From Acidovorax sp. (lineage in GTDB: Bacteria; Pseudomonadota; Gammaproteobacteria; Burkholderiales; Burkholderiaceae_C), in NCBI RefSeq assembly GCF_021287135.1, contig NZ_JAJTBB010000078.1:1-64000 (forward strand): a stretch of DNA of 64,000 bases, in the 5' to 3' direction. Shown one piece after another: positions 17,035 to 26,671 of this stretch (position 1 is the first letter of the stretch; each line of letters starts with the position of its first letter). The position numbers were made by a program, and so were the translations under genes. The notes under the pieces are model-generated. The model was given only the letters and a program-made list of their open reading frames with translations. It did no database searches and was not told where the DNA came from.

Positions 17035-17165
17035 CGCGGGTCCGGTGTTCGCGGCCGGGTTTGCAAGCTTGCATTCCCGGGTGGTGAACCCACCTGAACT
17101 CAATTCATCTTAGGGATTTCGGTCGCCTGGCGCGCTGATTGCAGCGGCCGGGCGGTCCTGTTCGC

Positions 17166-19931
17166 ATGGCCACCAACTTCCTCACCAAACTATTCGGCAG
17201 CCGCAATGACCGGTTGCTCAAGCAGTACCGCAAGACGGTGTCCCGCATCAATGCGATGGAGCCCGACTACGAGAAACTGTCCGATGAACAACTGCGCGCC
17301 AAGACGCAAGAGTTCAAGGAGCGCGTGGCCAAGGGCGAGTCGCTGGATGACATCCTGCCCGAAGCCTTCGCGGTGGTGCGCGAAGGCTCCAAGCGCATCA
17401 TGAAGATGCGGCACTTCGATGTGCAGCTGCTGGGCGGCATGGCCCTGCACTTCGGCAAAATTTCCGAAATGCGCACGGGGGAGGGCAAGACGCTGACCGC
17501 GACGCTCCCGGTGTATCTCAACGCCCTGTCGGACAAGGGCGTGCACGTGGTGACGGTCAACGACTACCTGGCCAACCGCGATGCCCAATGGATGGGCCGC
17601 CTGTACAACTTCCTGGGGCTCACCGTCGGGGTCAACCTGCCGCAGATGCCGCGCGAGCAGAAGCAGGAAGCCTACCGTGCCGACATCACCTACGGCACCA
17701 ACAACGAGTACGGCTTCGACTACCTGCGCGACAACATGGTGTATGAGTCGCAGGACCGCGTGCAGCGCGGCTTGAACTTCGCGATCGTGGACGAGGTGGA
17801 CTCCATCCTGATCGACGAGGCCCGCACGCCGCTGATCATCAGCGGCCAGGCCGAAGACCACACCGCGATGTACATCGCGATGAACAAGGTGGTGCCGCTG
17901 CTGGTGCGCCAGGAAGGTGAAGCCGACCCGCGCACCGGCGAGGGGGTGACCAAGCCGGGCGACTTCACGGTGGACGAGAAGACCCACCAGGTGTTCCTGA
18001 CCGAGCAAGGCCATGAAAACGCCGAGCGCATCCTGGCGTCCCACGGCCTGATTGCTGAAGGGGCGTCGGTGTACGACCCGGCCAACATCACGCTGATGCA
18101 CCACCTGTATGCGGCGCTGCGGGCCAACCACCTGTACCACCGCGACCAGCATTACGTGGTGCAGAACGGCGAGATCGTGATCGTGGACGAGTTCACCGGC
18201 CGCCTGATGTCGGGCCGCCGCTGGAGCGAAGGCCTGCACCAGGCCGTCGAGGCCAAGGAAGGCGTGAACATCCAGGCCGAGAACCAGACCCTGGCCTCGA
18301 TCACCTTCCAGAACTATTTCCGCCTGTACAACAAGCTGGCCGGCATGACCGGCACGGCCGACACCGAGGCCTACGAGTTCCAGGAGATCTACGGCCTGGA
18401 AACCGTCGTCATTCCGCCCAATCGCCCGAGCAAGCGCGACGACCAGCTCGACCGCGTCTACAAGACCACGCGCGAGAAGTACGAGGCCGCGATCAAGGAC
18501 ATCCGCGAGTGCCACGAGCGCGGCCAGCCCGTGCTGGTGGGTACGACGTCGATCGAGAACTCCGAGATCATCGACCAGCTGCTCAACAAGGAAGGTTTGC
18601 CGCACCAGGTCCTCAACGCCAAGCAGCATGCGCGTGAAGCCGACATCGTGGCGCAGGCCGGCCGCGAAGGCATGATCACCATCGCCACCAACATGGCGGG
18701 CCGCGGCACCGACATCGTGCTGGGCGGCAACATCGAGAAGGATGTGGTGGCCATCGAGGCCGACGAGTCCCTCTCCGAATCCGAGCGCGCGGCCAAGGTG
18801 GCCGCGCTGCGCGAGCAGTGGAAGGCCGATCACGAGAAGGTCAAGGCCCTGGGCGGCCTGCGCATCATCGCCACCGAGCGCCACGAGTCCCGCCGCATCG
18901 ACAACCAGCTGCGGGGCCGCTCGGGCCGCCAGGGCGACCCCGGCTCCTCGCGCTTCTACTTGAGCCTGGACGACTCCCTGATGCGCATTTTCGCGGGCGA
19001 CCGCGTCAAGGCGATCATGGACCGCCTCAAGATGCCCGATGGTGAAGCCATCGAAGCCGGCATCGTGACCCGCAGCATCGAGTCGGCCCAGCGCAAGGTG
19101 GAAGCCCGCAACTTCGACATCCGCAAGCAGCTGCTGGAATACGACGATGTGGCCAACGACCAGCGCAAGGTGATCTACCAGCAGCGCAACGACATCCTGG
19201 ACGCGGCCGACTTGTCCGACGTGATCGCGGCCATGCGCGAGGATTGCGCGACCGATCTGGTGCGCCAGTACGTGCCGGCTGAATCGGTGGAAGAGCAGTG
19301 GGACCTGCCGGGCCTGGAGAAGGCCCTGGCTGAGGAATGGCAGGTGGCCATCGACCTGCAGCAGCTCGTGCAGGGCTCCAGCGCCATCACCGACGACGAG
19401 ATCCTGGAGAAGGTCGTGGCGGCCGCTCATGCCGCGTTTGGCGCCAAGGTGGAGCAGGTCGGCCGTGAGAACTTCACGCAGTTCGAGCGCATGGTGCTGC
19501 TGCAGAGCTTTGACTCGAACTGGCGCGACCACCTGTCTGCGCTGGACTATCTGCGCCAGGGCATCCACCTGCGCGGCTATGCGCAAAAGCAGCCCAAGCA
19601 GGAATACAAGCGCGAAGCCTTCGAGCTGTTCCGCCAGCTGATCGACCAGGTGAAGAACGAGGTCACCAAGATCCTGATGACGGTCCAGGTGCAGTCGCAA
19701 GAGCAGCTCGACCAGGCTGCGCAGGACATGGAAAGCCGTGGCGAAGCCATTGCCAACGTGACGTACACGGCGCCGACGGAGACCGGCGAAGTGGAGACCC
19801 TGGCCGGCGGCCCGGCAGAGGCTGCTGCGGCCTTGCCGCAGGAGTTCCAGGGCATGCGCATCGGGCGCAACGACCCCTGCCCCTGTGGCAGCGGCAAGAA
19901 GTACAAGCAGTGCCACGGCAAGCTGGCATGA
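17166..19931 (+). CDS. secA: SecA, preprotein translocase ATPase
   Basis: SecA drives unfolded preproteins through SecYEG by ATP hydrolysis. The 921-residue protein is full length. Walker A is MRTGEGKT (residues 102-109), Walker B and the DEAD-like motif are [18 protein letters not shown] near residue 215, and the second helicase domain has [15 protein letters not shown] and [15 protein letters not shown]. The C-terminal zinc-binding SecB/phospholipid motif [13 protein letters not shown] is intact. I chose the ATG at 17166 because [16 protein letters not shown] is the conserved start. The gene is followed by a clear terminator. Confidence 0.99.
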   Translation: MATNFLTKLFGSRNDRLLKQYRKTVSRINAMEPDYEKLSDEQLRAKTQEFKERVAKGESLDDILPEAFAVVREGSKRIMKMRHFDVQLLGGMALHFGKISEMRTGEGKTLTATLPVYLNALSDKGVHVVTVNDYLANRDAQWMGRLYNFLGLTVGVNLPQMPREQKQEAYRADITYGTNNEYGFDYLRDNMVYESQDRVQRGLNFAIVDEVDSILIDEARTPLIISGQAEDHTAMYIAMNKVVPLLVRQEGEADPRTGEGVTKPGDFTVDEKTHQVFLTEQGHENAERILASHGLIAEGASVYDPANITLMHHLYAALRANHLYHRDQHYVVQNGEIVIVDEFTGRLMSGRRWSEGLHQAVEAKEGVNIQAENQTLASITFQNYFRLYNKLAGMTGTADTEAYEFQEIYGLETVVIPPNRPSKRDDQLDRVYKTTREKYEAAIKDIRECHERGQPVLVGTTSIENSEIIDQLLNKEGLPHQVLNAKQHAREADIVAQAGREGMITIATNMAGRGTDIVLGGNIEKDVVAIEADESLSESERAAKVAALREQWKADHEKVKALGGLRIIATERHESRRIDNQLRGRSGRQGDPGSSRFYLSLDDSLMRIFAGDRVKAIMDRLKMPDGEAIEAGIVTRSIESAQRKVEARNFDIRKQLLEYDDVANDQRKVIYQQRNDILDAADLSDVIAAMREDCATDLVRQYVPAESVEEQWDLPGLEKALAEEWQVAIDLQQLVQGSSAITDDEILEKVVAAAHAAFGAKVEQVGRENFTQFERMVLLQSFDSNWRDHLSALDYLRQGIHLRGYAQKQPKQEYKREAFELFRQLIDQVKNEVTKILMTVQVQSQEQLDQAAQDMESRGEAIANVTYTAPTETGEVETLAGGPAEAAAALPQEFQGMRIGRNDPCPCGSGKKYKQCHGKLA

Positions 19932-19957
19932 GGATGGGCTGACGGACGGTCCCTGCC

Positions 19958-19981
19958 ACACGGGCTTCGGCCCGTGTTTTC
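19958..19981 (+). terminator. Intrinsic terminator after secA
   Basis: ACACGGGC and GCCCGTGT form an 8-bp stem around TTCG, followed by TTTT. It lies 26 bases after the secA stop. Confidence 0.85.
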
Positions 19982-20105
19982 ATTGGCGCGGCACGGTTTT
20001 CCGGATAATCGCGCAGTCTTCATGGAACGGGCGCGTGCCTGCGTGGCGACCGCCCGTCCGTTGTCTTCCCCCGGATAGCAAAGAGAAAGAGAAAGGCCCA
20101 TTCCC

Positions 20106-21335
20106 ATGCCCGTGAATCTTCTGGCCCCCGTCGCCGCCGACCTGCGGCCCATCGCCGGCGTCCGCATTGGCGTTGCCGAAGCCGGTGTCCGCAAGGCCCA
20201 CCGCAAGGACCTCACGGTGTTCCTGCTGGACGAGGGAGCCGCGGTGGCCGGCGTCTTCACGCAGAACCGCTTTTGCGCCGCCCCCGTGCAGATCAGCCGC
20301 GAACATTTGGCCAGCGGCCAGCCCATCCGCGCCATGGTGATCAACACCGGCAACGCCAACGCCGGCACGGGCGCTGACGGCCTGGCGCGTGCACGCTCCA
20401 CCTGTGTCGCACTGGCGCGCCACTTGGGCGTGGCGCCGGAGCAGGTGCTGCCGTTCTCGACCGGCGTGATCATGGAACCCCTGCCCAACGACCGCATCGA
20501 GGCGGGCCTGCCGGCTGCCATCGCCGATGCGCAACCCGGCCATTGGGCGCGGGCGGCCGAAGGCATCATGACCACGGACACCTTGCCCAAGGCGTTTTCC
20601 GCGCAGGTCCAGGTCGGTGGCGCGACGGTGTCCATCACCGGCATCAGCAAGGGGGCCGGGATGATCCGCCCCAACATGGCGACCATGCTCGGCTTCCTGG
20701 CCACGGATGCCTGCGTGGCGCCCACCGTGCTGCAGCAGCTGGTGCGCGAGCTGGCCGAGGGGTCGTTCAACCGCGTCACCATTGACGGCGACACCTCGAC
20801 CAACGACTCGTTCGTGCTCGTGGCCACCCACAAGGCTGCGCATGCGCCGATCACGGCCCTGGACAGCGCCGAGGGCCAGGCGCTCAAGGCGGCCCTGCTG
20901 GCGGTGTCGCAGCAGCTGGCCCAGGCCATCGTGCGCGACGGCGAAGGCGCCACCAAGTTCATCACCGTGCAGGTGGAAGGCGGCAAAACGGCGGAAGAAT
21001 GCCGCAAGGTGGCCTACGCCATCGCCCACTCGCCCCTGGTCAAGACGGCGTTCTATGCCAGCGACCCCAACCTGGGCCGGATCCTGGCCGCCGTGGGCTA
21101 CGCGGGCATCGAAGACCTGGACCAGACGGGCATCGACCTGTACCTGGACGACGTGCACGTGGCCCAGCAGGGTGGCCGCAACCCGGCCTACCGCGAGGAA
21201 GACGGCCAGCGCGTGATGAAGCAAAGCGAGATCACGGTGCGCGTCGTGCTGGGCCGCGGTGTGGCGGCGGACACGGTGTGGACCTGCGACTTCAGCCACG
21301 ACTACGTCACGATCAACGCGGACTACCGGTCCTGA
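20106..21335 (+). CDS. argJ: ArgJ, bifunctional ornithine acetyltransferase / N-acetylglutamate synthase
   Basis: ArgJ recycles the acetyl group between acetylornithine and glutamate in arginine synthesis. The 409-residue proprotein cleaves itself: the conserved site is in [16 protein letters not shown], and Thr193 becomes the nucleophile of the beta chain. [23 protein letters not shown] and [10 protein letters not shown] are further family segments. It is not possible from sequence alone to say whether it also uses acetyl-CoA. The gene lies between the secA terminator and a stem-loop repeat. Confidence 0.97.
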   Translation: MPVNLLAPVAADLRPIAGVRIGVAEAGVRKAHRKDLTVFLLDEGAAVAGVFTQNRFCAAPVQISREHLASGQPIRAMVINTGNANAGTGADGLARARSTCVALARHLGVAPEQVLPFSTGVIMEPLPNDRIEAGLPAAIADAQPGHWARAAEGIMTTDTLPKAFSAQVQVGGATVSITGISKGAGMIRPNMATMLGFLATDACVAPTVLQQLVRELAEGSFNRVTIDGDTSTNDSFVLVATHKAAHAPITALDSAEGQALKAALLAVSQQLAQAIVRDGEGATKFITVQVEGGKTAEECRKVAYAIAHSPLVKTAFYASDPNLGRILAAVGYAGIEDLDQTGIDLYLDDVHVAQQGGRNPAYREEDGQRVMKQSEITVRVVLGRGVAADTVWTCDFSHDYVTINADYRS

Positions 21336-21400
21336 AATACTCACTTTTTTGTAGCTGCTTGCGCTTGCTGGAAGGGCGCTACAGGCCAAAATGAACCAAA
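21336..21400 (+). repeat. Dispersed double stem-loop repeat, copy R3
   Basis: Plus-strand copy with GTAGCTGCTTGCGCTTGCTG, GAAGGGCGCTACAGGCCAAA and then ATG. Its right part supplies the start codon of the DUF815 gene at 21391. It begins directly at the argJ stop. Confidence 0.85.
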
Positions 21401-22257
21401 ATCTTGAACGTTTGATCGAGCGCGCCGAGCAACTCATGGCCCGCATCGAGTCCGTGCTGCCGCAGCCGCTGGGCGCCCCCGATTGGTCTGCGGCCATTGC
21501 GTGGCGCTACCGCAAGCGCAGCAGCGGGCATGGCACCCTGGAGCCGGTACGCCATGTGGCGGCCCTGCAGCTGTCGGAGCTCAAGGAGATTGACGGCCAG
21601 AAGGAAAAGATCGAGCGCAACACGCAGCAGTTCGTGCAGGGCAAGCCCGCCAACAACGTGCTGCTGACGGGCGCGCGCGGCACGGGCAAATCGTCGCTCA
21701 TCAAGGCCTGCCTGAATGCCTACGCGCCGCAGGGACTGCGCCTGATCGAGGTGGACAAGGCCGACCTGACCGATTTGCCCGACATCGTGGAAGTGGTGTC
21801 CGGGCGGCCGGAGAAATTCATCGTCTTCTGCGACGACCTGAGCTTTGAAGAGGGCGAGGCGGGCTACAAGGCGCTCAAATCCATCCTGGACGGATCGGTG
21901 GCCGCAGCCACCCCCAATGTGCTGGTCTATGCCACGAGCAACCGGCGCCACCTGCTGCCCGAGTACATGAAGGAAAACCTTTCCTACACGCACACGGAGG
22001 ATGGCGAAGTCCATCCCGGCGAGGTGGTGGAGGAGAAGATCTCCCTGTCGGAGCGCTTCGGGCTCTGGGTGAGCTTCTACCCCTTCAGCCAGGAGGAATA
22101 CCTCACCATTGTGGCGCAATGGCTGGGCTCCCTGGGCGTGCCCCCCGCGGCCATCGCGGCGGCCCGCCCCGAAGCCCTGGTCTGGGCCCTGGAACGCGGC
22201 TCGCGCAGCGGCCGGGTGGCCTACCAGTTTGCGCGCGACTACGCGGGGCGGATATGA
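21391..22257 (+). CDS. DUF815 AAA-type ATP-binding protein
   Basis: This 288-residue protein is a P-loop ATPase of the DUF815 family. Walker A is LLTGARGTGKSS (residues 91-102), a Walker B-like acid pair is IVFCDDLSFEEGE, and a sensor-like segment is VLVYATSNRRHLLPEYM. The cellular role of the family is not known. The start codon falls inside repeat R3, with no normal Shine-Dalgarno sequence. The stop overlaps the mutT start (ATGA), so the two are probably translated together. Confidence 0.85.
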   Translation: MNQNLERLIERAEQLMARIESVLPQPLGAPDWSAAIAWRYRKRSSGHGTLEPVRHVAALQLSELKEIDGQKEKIERNTQQFVQGKPANNVLLTGARGTGKSSLIKACLNAYAPQGLRLIEVDKADLTDLPDIVEVVSGRPEKFIVFCDDLSFEEGEAGYKALKSILDGSVAAATPNVLVYATSNRRHLLPEYMKENLSYTHTEDGEVHPGEVVEEKISLSERFGLWVSFYPFSQEEYLTIVAQWLGSLGVPPAAIAAARPEALVWALERGSRSGRVAYQFARDYAGRI

Positions 22258-22688
22258 CGCAGGAGGCGCGCAAACACACCGAGGTGGCGGTGGGCATCCT
22301 GCTGCGGGACGACGGCGCCATGCTGCTGTCCACCCGCCCGCCGGGCAAGCCCTATGCCGGCTACTGGGAGTTTCCGGGCGGGAAGCTCGAAGCCGGCGAA
22401 ACGGTAGAACAGGCGCTGCGCCGTGAACTCATCGAAGAACTCGGCGTGACCATCGGCCCGGCCGCCGTGTGGAAGGTCACCGAACACGACTATCCGCATG
22501 CCCTGGTGCGCCTGCACTGGTGCAAGGTCCGCGAATGGACGGGGGATTTCGAAATGCGCGAGGGCCAGTCCATGGCCTGGCAGCAGATGCCGCTGACGGT
22601 GGCACCCGTCCTGCCAGGGGCGTACCCGGTGTTGGAATGGCTGGCGGCAGAGCGGGGGCTGCAATTCAGTCCGGGTGCTGCGGAGTAG
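22254..22688 (+). CDS. mutT: MutT-type Nudix hydrolase (8-oxo-dGTP diphosphatase)
   Basis: MutT removes oxidised dGTP from the nucleotide pool. The 144-residue protein has a complete Nudix box, GGKLEAGETVEQALRRELIEELG, matching Gx5Ex7REUxEExGU. The N-terminus VAVGILLRDDGAMLLSTRPPGKPYAGYWEFPGG is close to MutT, and FEMREGQSMAWQ and VLPGAYPVLEWL are typical of its C-terminal part. It is coupled to the DUF815 gene by an ATGA overlap. Confidence 0.9.
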   Translation: MTQEARKHTEVAVGILLRDDGAMLLSTRPPGKPYAGYWEFPGGKLEAGETVEQALRRELIEELGVTIGPAAVWKVTEHDYPHALVRLHWCKVREWTGDFEMREGQSMAWQQMPLTVAPVLPGAYPVLEWLAAERGLQFSPGAAE

Positions 22689-22750
22689 TGCTATATATTT
22701 TGTAGCGCTTCGCGCTGCAGTGACGCCGCCGGAGTGCCTTTTGGCGCTGA
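22687..22750 (+). repeat. Degenerate stem-loop repeat, copy R4
   Basis: GTGCTATATATTTTGTAGC followed by GCTTCGCGCTGC and a GAGTGCCTTTTGGCGC end keep the order of the family parts, but the middle is shortened. Plus orientation. It starts at the mutT stop codon. Confidence 0.5.
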
Positions 22751-22799
22751 ATGCTCGGGTGGCCAATCCCGGAGGCGGCGCTGCGGCCGCGCGGGTATC

Positions 22800-23021
22800 T
22801 CAGTGTTCCGTGCGCGGATCGCCGTACTGGGCATCGGCCGGGGGCGACTCGGCTGGCATGCGGAAATCCTCGTTGGCCCAGGCCCCCAGGTCGATCTGCT
22901 TGCAGCGTTCGCTGCAGAACGGCCGGTAGGCGTTGGCAGGGCTGTAGAGGCTGTCGCCACCGCAACACGGACACATCACCGTGCGGGGCGGCTGCGAGGA
23001 GGATTGCGCCGGATGGGCCAT
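22800..23021 (-). CDS. yacG: YacG, DNA gyrase inhibitor zinc protein
   Basis: YacG is a small zinc protein that binds GyrB and blocks DNA binding by gyrase. The 73-residue protein has the four-Cys site CPCCGG and CSERC, and [25 protein letters not shown] is the conserved centre. The C-terminus is acidic and Pro-rich. I chose the ATG at 23021; a TTG four codons upstream is possible. It ends the pilB-pilC-pilD-coaE-zapD-yacG run, the usual order. Confidence 0.92.
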   Translation of the reverse strand: MAHPAQSSSQPPRTVMCPCCGGDSLYSPANAYRPFCSERCKQIDLGAWANEDFRMPAESPPADAQYGDPRTEH

Positions 23022-23076
23022 GGCTTCGTGCAAGAGAAAGGAAAACTGCCGCAGGCAGTGGTCGCGCGCGTTCGGG

Positions 23077-23832
23077 TCAGGCGCACAGGGTCAATTCGAA
23101 GGCCGTGTCCTCGGTGCACGGCTGCAGACGGCCGTCGTCCTCGCGGCGCATGAGGCGCACGGACACAATCAGCCGGTTGCCGCTGATTTCCGGCACGAGG
23201 TTCAGGCCGGGATCAATGCGCAGTCGCAGCAACTGGAAGGTGCGGCCCTGGGGGAGGTTCTGCTGGAACTGGCCGCGTTCTGCCGCCACCTTTTGCGGCA
23301 CGCCCGAATCCCGCAGCAGTTTGAGCAGCACGTAGATGGCCTCGGCCAGCGGTGCGAGCGTGGAAGCCCACCCCTCCAGCGCCTGCTGGCGAACCGCCGG
23401 CGCATCGTGCTGCCAGGCGTAGTAGGCCGGAAGGTCGAACCCGCAGGTGCCGCCCGGAATGCCCACGCGGCTGCGAATGCTCATCAGCCAGTCGTTTTCG
23501 GTCAGCGCGTGCCCGGCCTTTCCGGCTTGGGTGTTCAGCGCGGTAAAGCAGCGGTCCAGCTGCGCAATGACCGCGTCCAGCGCAGCCTCCGAAATGGACG
23601 GGTTGCCGCGGTAGCTGTCGAGCTGGTGCTTGTGCTTTTCAATATCCTTGAGCACATCGGCCTTCAGGTCCGCCCGCGCGGCCACGTCCATGATTTCGAA
23701 AATCGTAACGAGCGCGAAGTGGTGGTCCAGCGCATGGGTGCGGGGGATCAATTCGCCCAGCCTGCGGAACAACTGCTCCAGCCGCAGGTAGGTTCTCAGG
23801 CGTTCGTTAAAGGGATATTCGTAAAGGATCAC
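23077..23832 (-). CDS. zapD: ZapD, cell division protein (FtsZ bundling)
   Basis: ZapD binds the C-terminal tail of FtsZ and cross-links filaments at the division ring. The 251-residue protein has the conserved N-terminus [21 protein letters not shown] and [14 protein letters not shown], then [23 protein letters not shown], all typical of DUF1342. The start is GTG at 23832, matching the family N-terminus, with AGGA about ten bases upstream. It lies between coaE and yacG. Confidence 0.95.
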   Translation of the reverse strand: MILYEYPFNERLRTYLRLEQLFRRLGELIPRTHALDHHFALVTIFEIMDVAARADLKADVLKDIEKHKHQLDSYRGNPSISEAALDAVIAQLDRCFTALNTQAGKAGHALTENDWLMSIRSRVGIPGGTCGFDLPAYYAWQHDAPAVRQQALEGWASTLAPLAEAIYVLLKLLRDSGVPQKVAAERGQFQQNLPQGRTFQLLRLRIDPGLNLVPEISGNRLIVSVRLMRREDDGRLQPCTEDTAFELTLCA

Positions 23833-23919
23833 GCTGGCGGGTTCCTGGAGGCTCAGGGGGCATTCTGGCGCCGCTGGCGCGCGGCCAGGCGGAAAAGCAC
23901 AAACAGTTTCGTCCGCTCA

Positions 23920-24543
23920 TCATAGCCCGAACAGCGCAGCCATCTGCCGCGTCTGCGCATGCAGTGCTTCCAGGGTGCAGTCCCCGCCATTGGCAATGAC
24001 GGCGTCCGCAATGGCCCGGCGCGCCGGGCGGCTGGCTTGGGAAGCGATGATCCCCAGCACCGCCTCGCGCGCAAGCCCGTTGCGCCGCATGACGCGCTCG
24101 ACCTGCGTTTCCTCAGGGCAGTCCACCACCAGCACGGCATCGAGCCGGCGGGCCCACCGGCCGGACTCGGCGAGCAGGGGGATGTCGAACACCACCACCG
24201 CCCGTCCTTCCTCGGCTGCCCGCTGGGCCAGGAGATCGGACTGCAGCGTTACCAGGGGATGCACGATGGCTTCCAGTTGCGCCCGGGCCTCCGGGCGGCT
24301 GAAGACCCAGTCGCGCATGCGGGCGCGGTCCAGCGCGCCCCGCTCATCCACGAAATCCGGCCCGAAGCTGGCGCGGATGGCCGCCATGGCGCTCCCCCCC
24401 GGGCCGGTGGCTTCGCGGGCAATCTGGTCTGCATCGATCAGGGCCGCGCCCAGGCCCGCCAACTGGCTGCCCACGGTGCTCTTGCCGCTGCCGATGCCCC
24501 CGGTCAGGCCCAGCAGCACGGGCCGCTTGCGCGCACCGTCCAT
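23920..24543 (-). CDS. coaE: CoaE, dephospho-CoA kinase
   Basis: CoaE adds the 3'-phosphate in the last step of coenzyme A synthesis. The 207-residue protein has the P-loop GLTGGIGSGKSTV (residues 13-24), DADQIAREATGPG, and VVFDIPLLAESG with the substrate-binding region. RVMRRNGL and the His in the middle helix (AIVHPLV) are also family-typical. It starts three bases after pilD ends. It is routinely linked to pilD in proteobacteria. Confidence 0.96.
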   Translation of the reverse strand: MDGARKRPVLLGLTGGIGSGKSTVGSQLAGLGAALIDADQIAREATGPGGSAMAAIRASFGPDFVDERGALDRARMRDWVFSRPEARAQLEAIVHPLVTLQSDLLAQRAAEEGRAVVVFDIPLLAESGRWARRLDAVLVVDCPEETQVERVMRRNGLAREAVLGIIASQASRPARRAIADAVIANGGDCTLEALHAQTRQMAALFGL

Positions 24544-24546
24544 CGG

Positions 24547-25428
24547 TCAAAGCCCCAGCAGGCCCAGCACGGTGCCCAGGATCGCATGAGGCCCGAAAAT
24601 CATGGCCGTGAACCCCGCGCCCACCAGGAAGGGCCCGAACGGGACGTAGCCGCCCTCGCGCAGGCTGCTCCGGAGTTTCATGGCAATTCCGATGACCGCG
24701 CCGATCACGGACGCCATGAGAATGATCGGCACCAATGCTGGCCAGCCAAACCATGCTCCCAGCGCGGCAAAGAGCTTGAAGTCCCCGTAGCCCATGCCTT
24801 CCTTGCCGGTGGCCAGCTTGAAGCCCCAGTAGACCAGCCAGAGCGAAAGGTACCCGGCGGCCGCGCCGAGCACCGAATCCTGCAGGGGCACTTGCGTCCA
24901 TTGCAGGGCAGCCGCCAACAGTCCGGCCCACAGCAGGGGCAGGGTGATATCGTCCGGCAGCAGCGTGGTGTCCCAGTCGATCAGCGCCAACGCCACCAGG
25001 GCCGCCGAAAAGCCGCACCAGGCTGCGGCGGTGGGCGTCAGCCCCCAGCGCTGGACGCAGAAGAAGAACAGCGCGCCTGTCGCCAGCTCAACCAGCGGAT
25101 AGCGGATTCCGATCGGTGCCTTGCAGGCTGAACAGCGCCCCCGCAGGAAGAGATAGCTGAGGACGGGGATGTTCTCGTACCACTGCACCATGTGTCCGCA
25201 GGACGGACAGCGGGAGCGAGGCACCATGAGGTTGAAGGGCTCTTGCGCAGCGGCGTCGGCCGGCGCTGCGTTGCTGTCGCCGGCGGGCGTCTGGGCCGCC
25301 TGGATTTCTTGGGCCCATTGCCGCTCCAGCATTTTCGGCAGGCGGTAGATGACGACATTCAGAAAGCTGCCGATCAGAAGCCCCAGCACGCCGCCCAGCA
25401 CCGCGTTGCCCCACGCTGCCATCTCCAT
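24547..25428 (-). CDS. pilD: PilD, type IV prepilin peptidase and N-methyltransferase
   Basis: PilD cuts the leader of type IV pilins and type II secretion pseudopilins and methylates the new N-terminus. The 293-residue membrane protein has the two-CxxC zinc motif of full-length enzymes (CPSCGH and CSAC), and the two aspartyl-protease acids in ALIDWDTTLLPDD and GYGDFKLFAALG. About eight membrane helices are seen. Its start overlaps the pilC stop by one base. Confidence 0.96.
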   Translation of the reverse strand: MEMAAWGNAVLGGVLGLLIGSFLNVVIYRLPKMLERQWAQEIQAAQTPAGDSNAAPADAAAQEPFNLMVPRSRCPSCGHMVQWYENIPVLSYLFLRGRCSACKAPIGIRYPLVELATGALFFFCVQRWGLTPTAAAWCGFSAALVALALIDWDTTLLPDDITLPLLWAGLLAAALQWTQVPLQDSVLGAAAGYLSLWLVYWGFKLATGKEGMGYGDFKLFAALGAWFGWPALVPIILMASVIGAVIGIAMKLRSSLREGGYVPFGPFLVGAGFTAMIFGPHAILGTVLGLLGL

Positions 25429-26645
25429 CAGACGACCTGGCCCAGCTTGAAGATGGGCAGGTACATGGACACGACGATGCCGCCGATCAGGGTCCCCAGG
25501 AACACAATGATGATGGGCTCCATCAGGCTCGACAGCCCGGCCACCATTTCGTCCACCTCGGCCTCGTAGAAGTCGGCGGCCTTGCCCAGCATGTGGTCAA
25601 TGGAACCGGACTCCTCGCCAATCGCGCACATCTGCAGCACCATGGAGGGAAAGACGTTGGCATTGCCCATGGCGGCAGTCAGGCTCGTGCCGGTCGAGAC
25701 CTCCTGCTGGATCTTTTCCGTTGCCATCGAATAGACGGAATTCCCGGACGCGCCCCCGACCGAGTCGAGGGCTTCCACCAACGGCACACCCGCGGCAAAC
25801 ATGGTCGCCAGCGTGCGCGTCCAGCGCGCGACGCAGGACTTTTCCACCAGCGCGCCAAAAATCGGGACACGGAGCAGTACCCGGTCCATGAACATCTGCA
25901 TCTTCTCGTTCCGCTTCCAGGCCTGCATGAAGAAAAAGATGCCGCCGCCGACCACGCCGAAGATCAGCCACCACCATTTCACAAAGATATCGCTGATGCC
26001 CATGACGAACAGGGTCGGGGCAGGAAGGTCAGCGCCGAACGAGGTGAACACCTCCTTGAAGGCCGGGATCACGAAAATCATGATCACCGTGACCACCACG
26101 AATGCGACGATGATGACCGAGATGGGGTACATCAATGCCGATTTGATCTTGGACTTGATGGCCTCCGTTTTTTCCATGTAGGTGGCCAGCCGGTCCAGCA
26201 GCGCTTCCAGAATACCGGCCGCTTCGCCTGCCTCCACCAGGTTGCAGTAGAGGCTGTCGAAATACATCGGGTGTTTGCGGAATGCCGCGTTGAGCGATGT
26301 CCCGGTTTCCACATCCGAGCGAATGTCGTTGAGAAGCTTGGTCACGCTGGCATTGGTGTTGCCGCGCCCGACTATGTCAAAGGACTGCAGCAGCGGCACG
26401 CCGGCCTTCATCATCGTGGCCAGCTGCCGGGTGAACAGGGCAATATCCTTGGGCTTGATCTTTTTGCCGGAACGCATCCGGCGCTTTTTGATCTTGGTGG
26501 GAAAAACCCCCTGCCGGCGGAGCGTGGCCTGCACCTGGTTCTCGCCCACCGCACGGACCTCGCCCCGCACAATCTTCCCGTTGCGGTCCTTCCCTTCCCA
26601 TTCAAAAACAAAATCCTTGATGTCCCTGGATGCTGCGGTTGCCAT
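25428..26645 (-). CDS. pilC: PilC, type IV pilus inner-membrane platform protein
   Basis: PilC is the membrane platform on which PilB and PilT act during pilus growth and retraction. The 405-residue protein has two repeated GspF domains (about residues 70-195 and 275-395), each with an LxxxMxAGVPL motif (MMKAGVPLLQS and MFAAGVPLVEA), and three hydrophobic helices. I chose the ATG at 26645 because MATAASRDIKDFVFEWEGKD is the usual start. It lies 26 bases after pilB. Confidence 0.96.
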   Translation of the reverse strand: MATAASRDIKDFVFEWEGKDRNGKIVRGEVRAVGENQVQATLRRQGVFPTKIKKRRMRSGKKIKPKDIALFTRQLATMMKAGVPLLQSFDIVGRGNTNASVTKLLNDIRSDVETGTSLNAAFRKHPMYFDSLYCNLVEAGEAAGILEALLDRLATYMEKTEAIKSKIKSALMYPISVIIVAFVVVTVIMIFVIPAFKEVFTSFGADLPAPTLFVMGISDIFVKWWWLIFGVVGGGIFFFMQAWKRNEKMQMFMDRVLLRVPIFGALVEKSCVARWTRTLATMFAAGVPLVEALDSVGGASGNSVYSMATEKIQQEVSTGTSLTAAMGNANVFPSMVLQMCAIGEESGSIDHMLGKAADFYEAEVDEMVAGLSSLMEPIIIVFLGTLIGGIVVSMYLPIFKLGQVV

Positions 26646-26671
26646 GTTGGTCCCTCTAGCTCGTAATTCCG

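Noticed and set aside
17035..17165. A SecM-like arrest peptide upstream of secA
   Set aside because: No open frame with an arrest-type C-terminus fits the 130-base leader; only small palindromes are present.
17190..19961. A 923-codon open frame on the minus strand opposite secA
   Set aside because: It is a GC-driven shadow of secA. Composition is dominated by His, Gln, Val and Leu with no family motif, while the plus-strand frame is a complete SecA.
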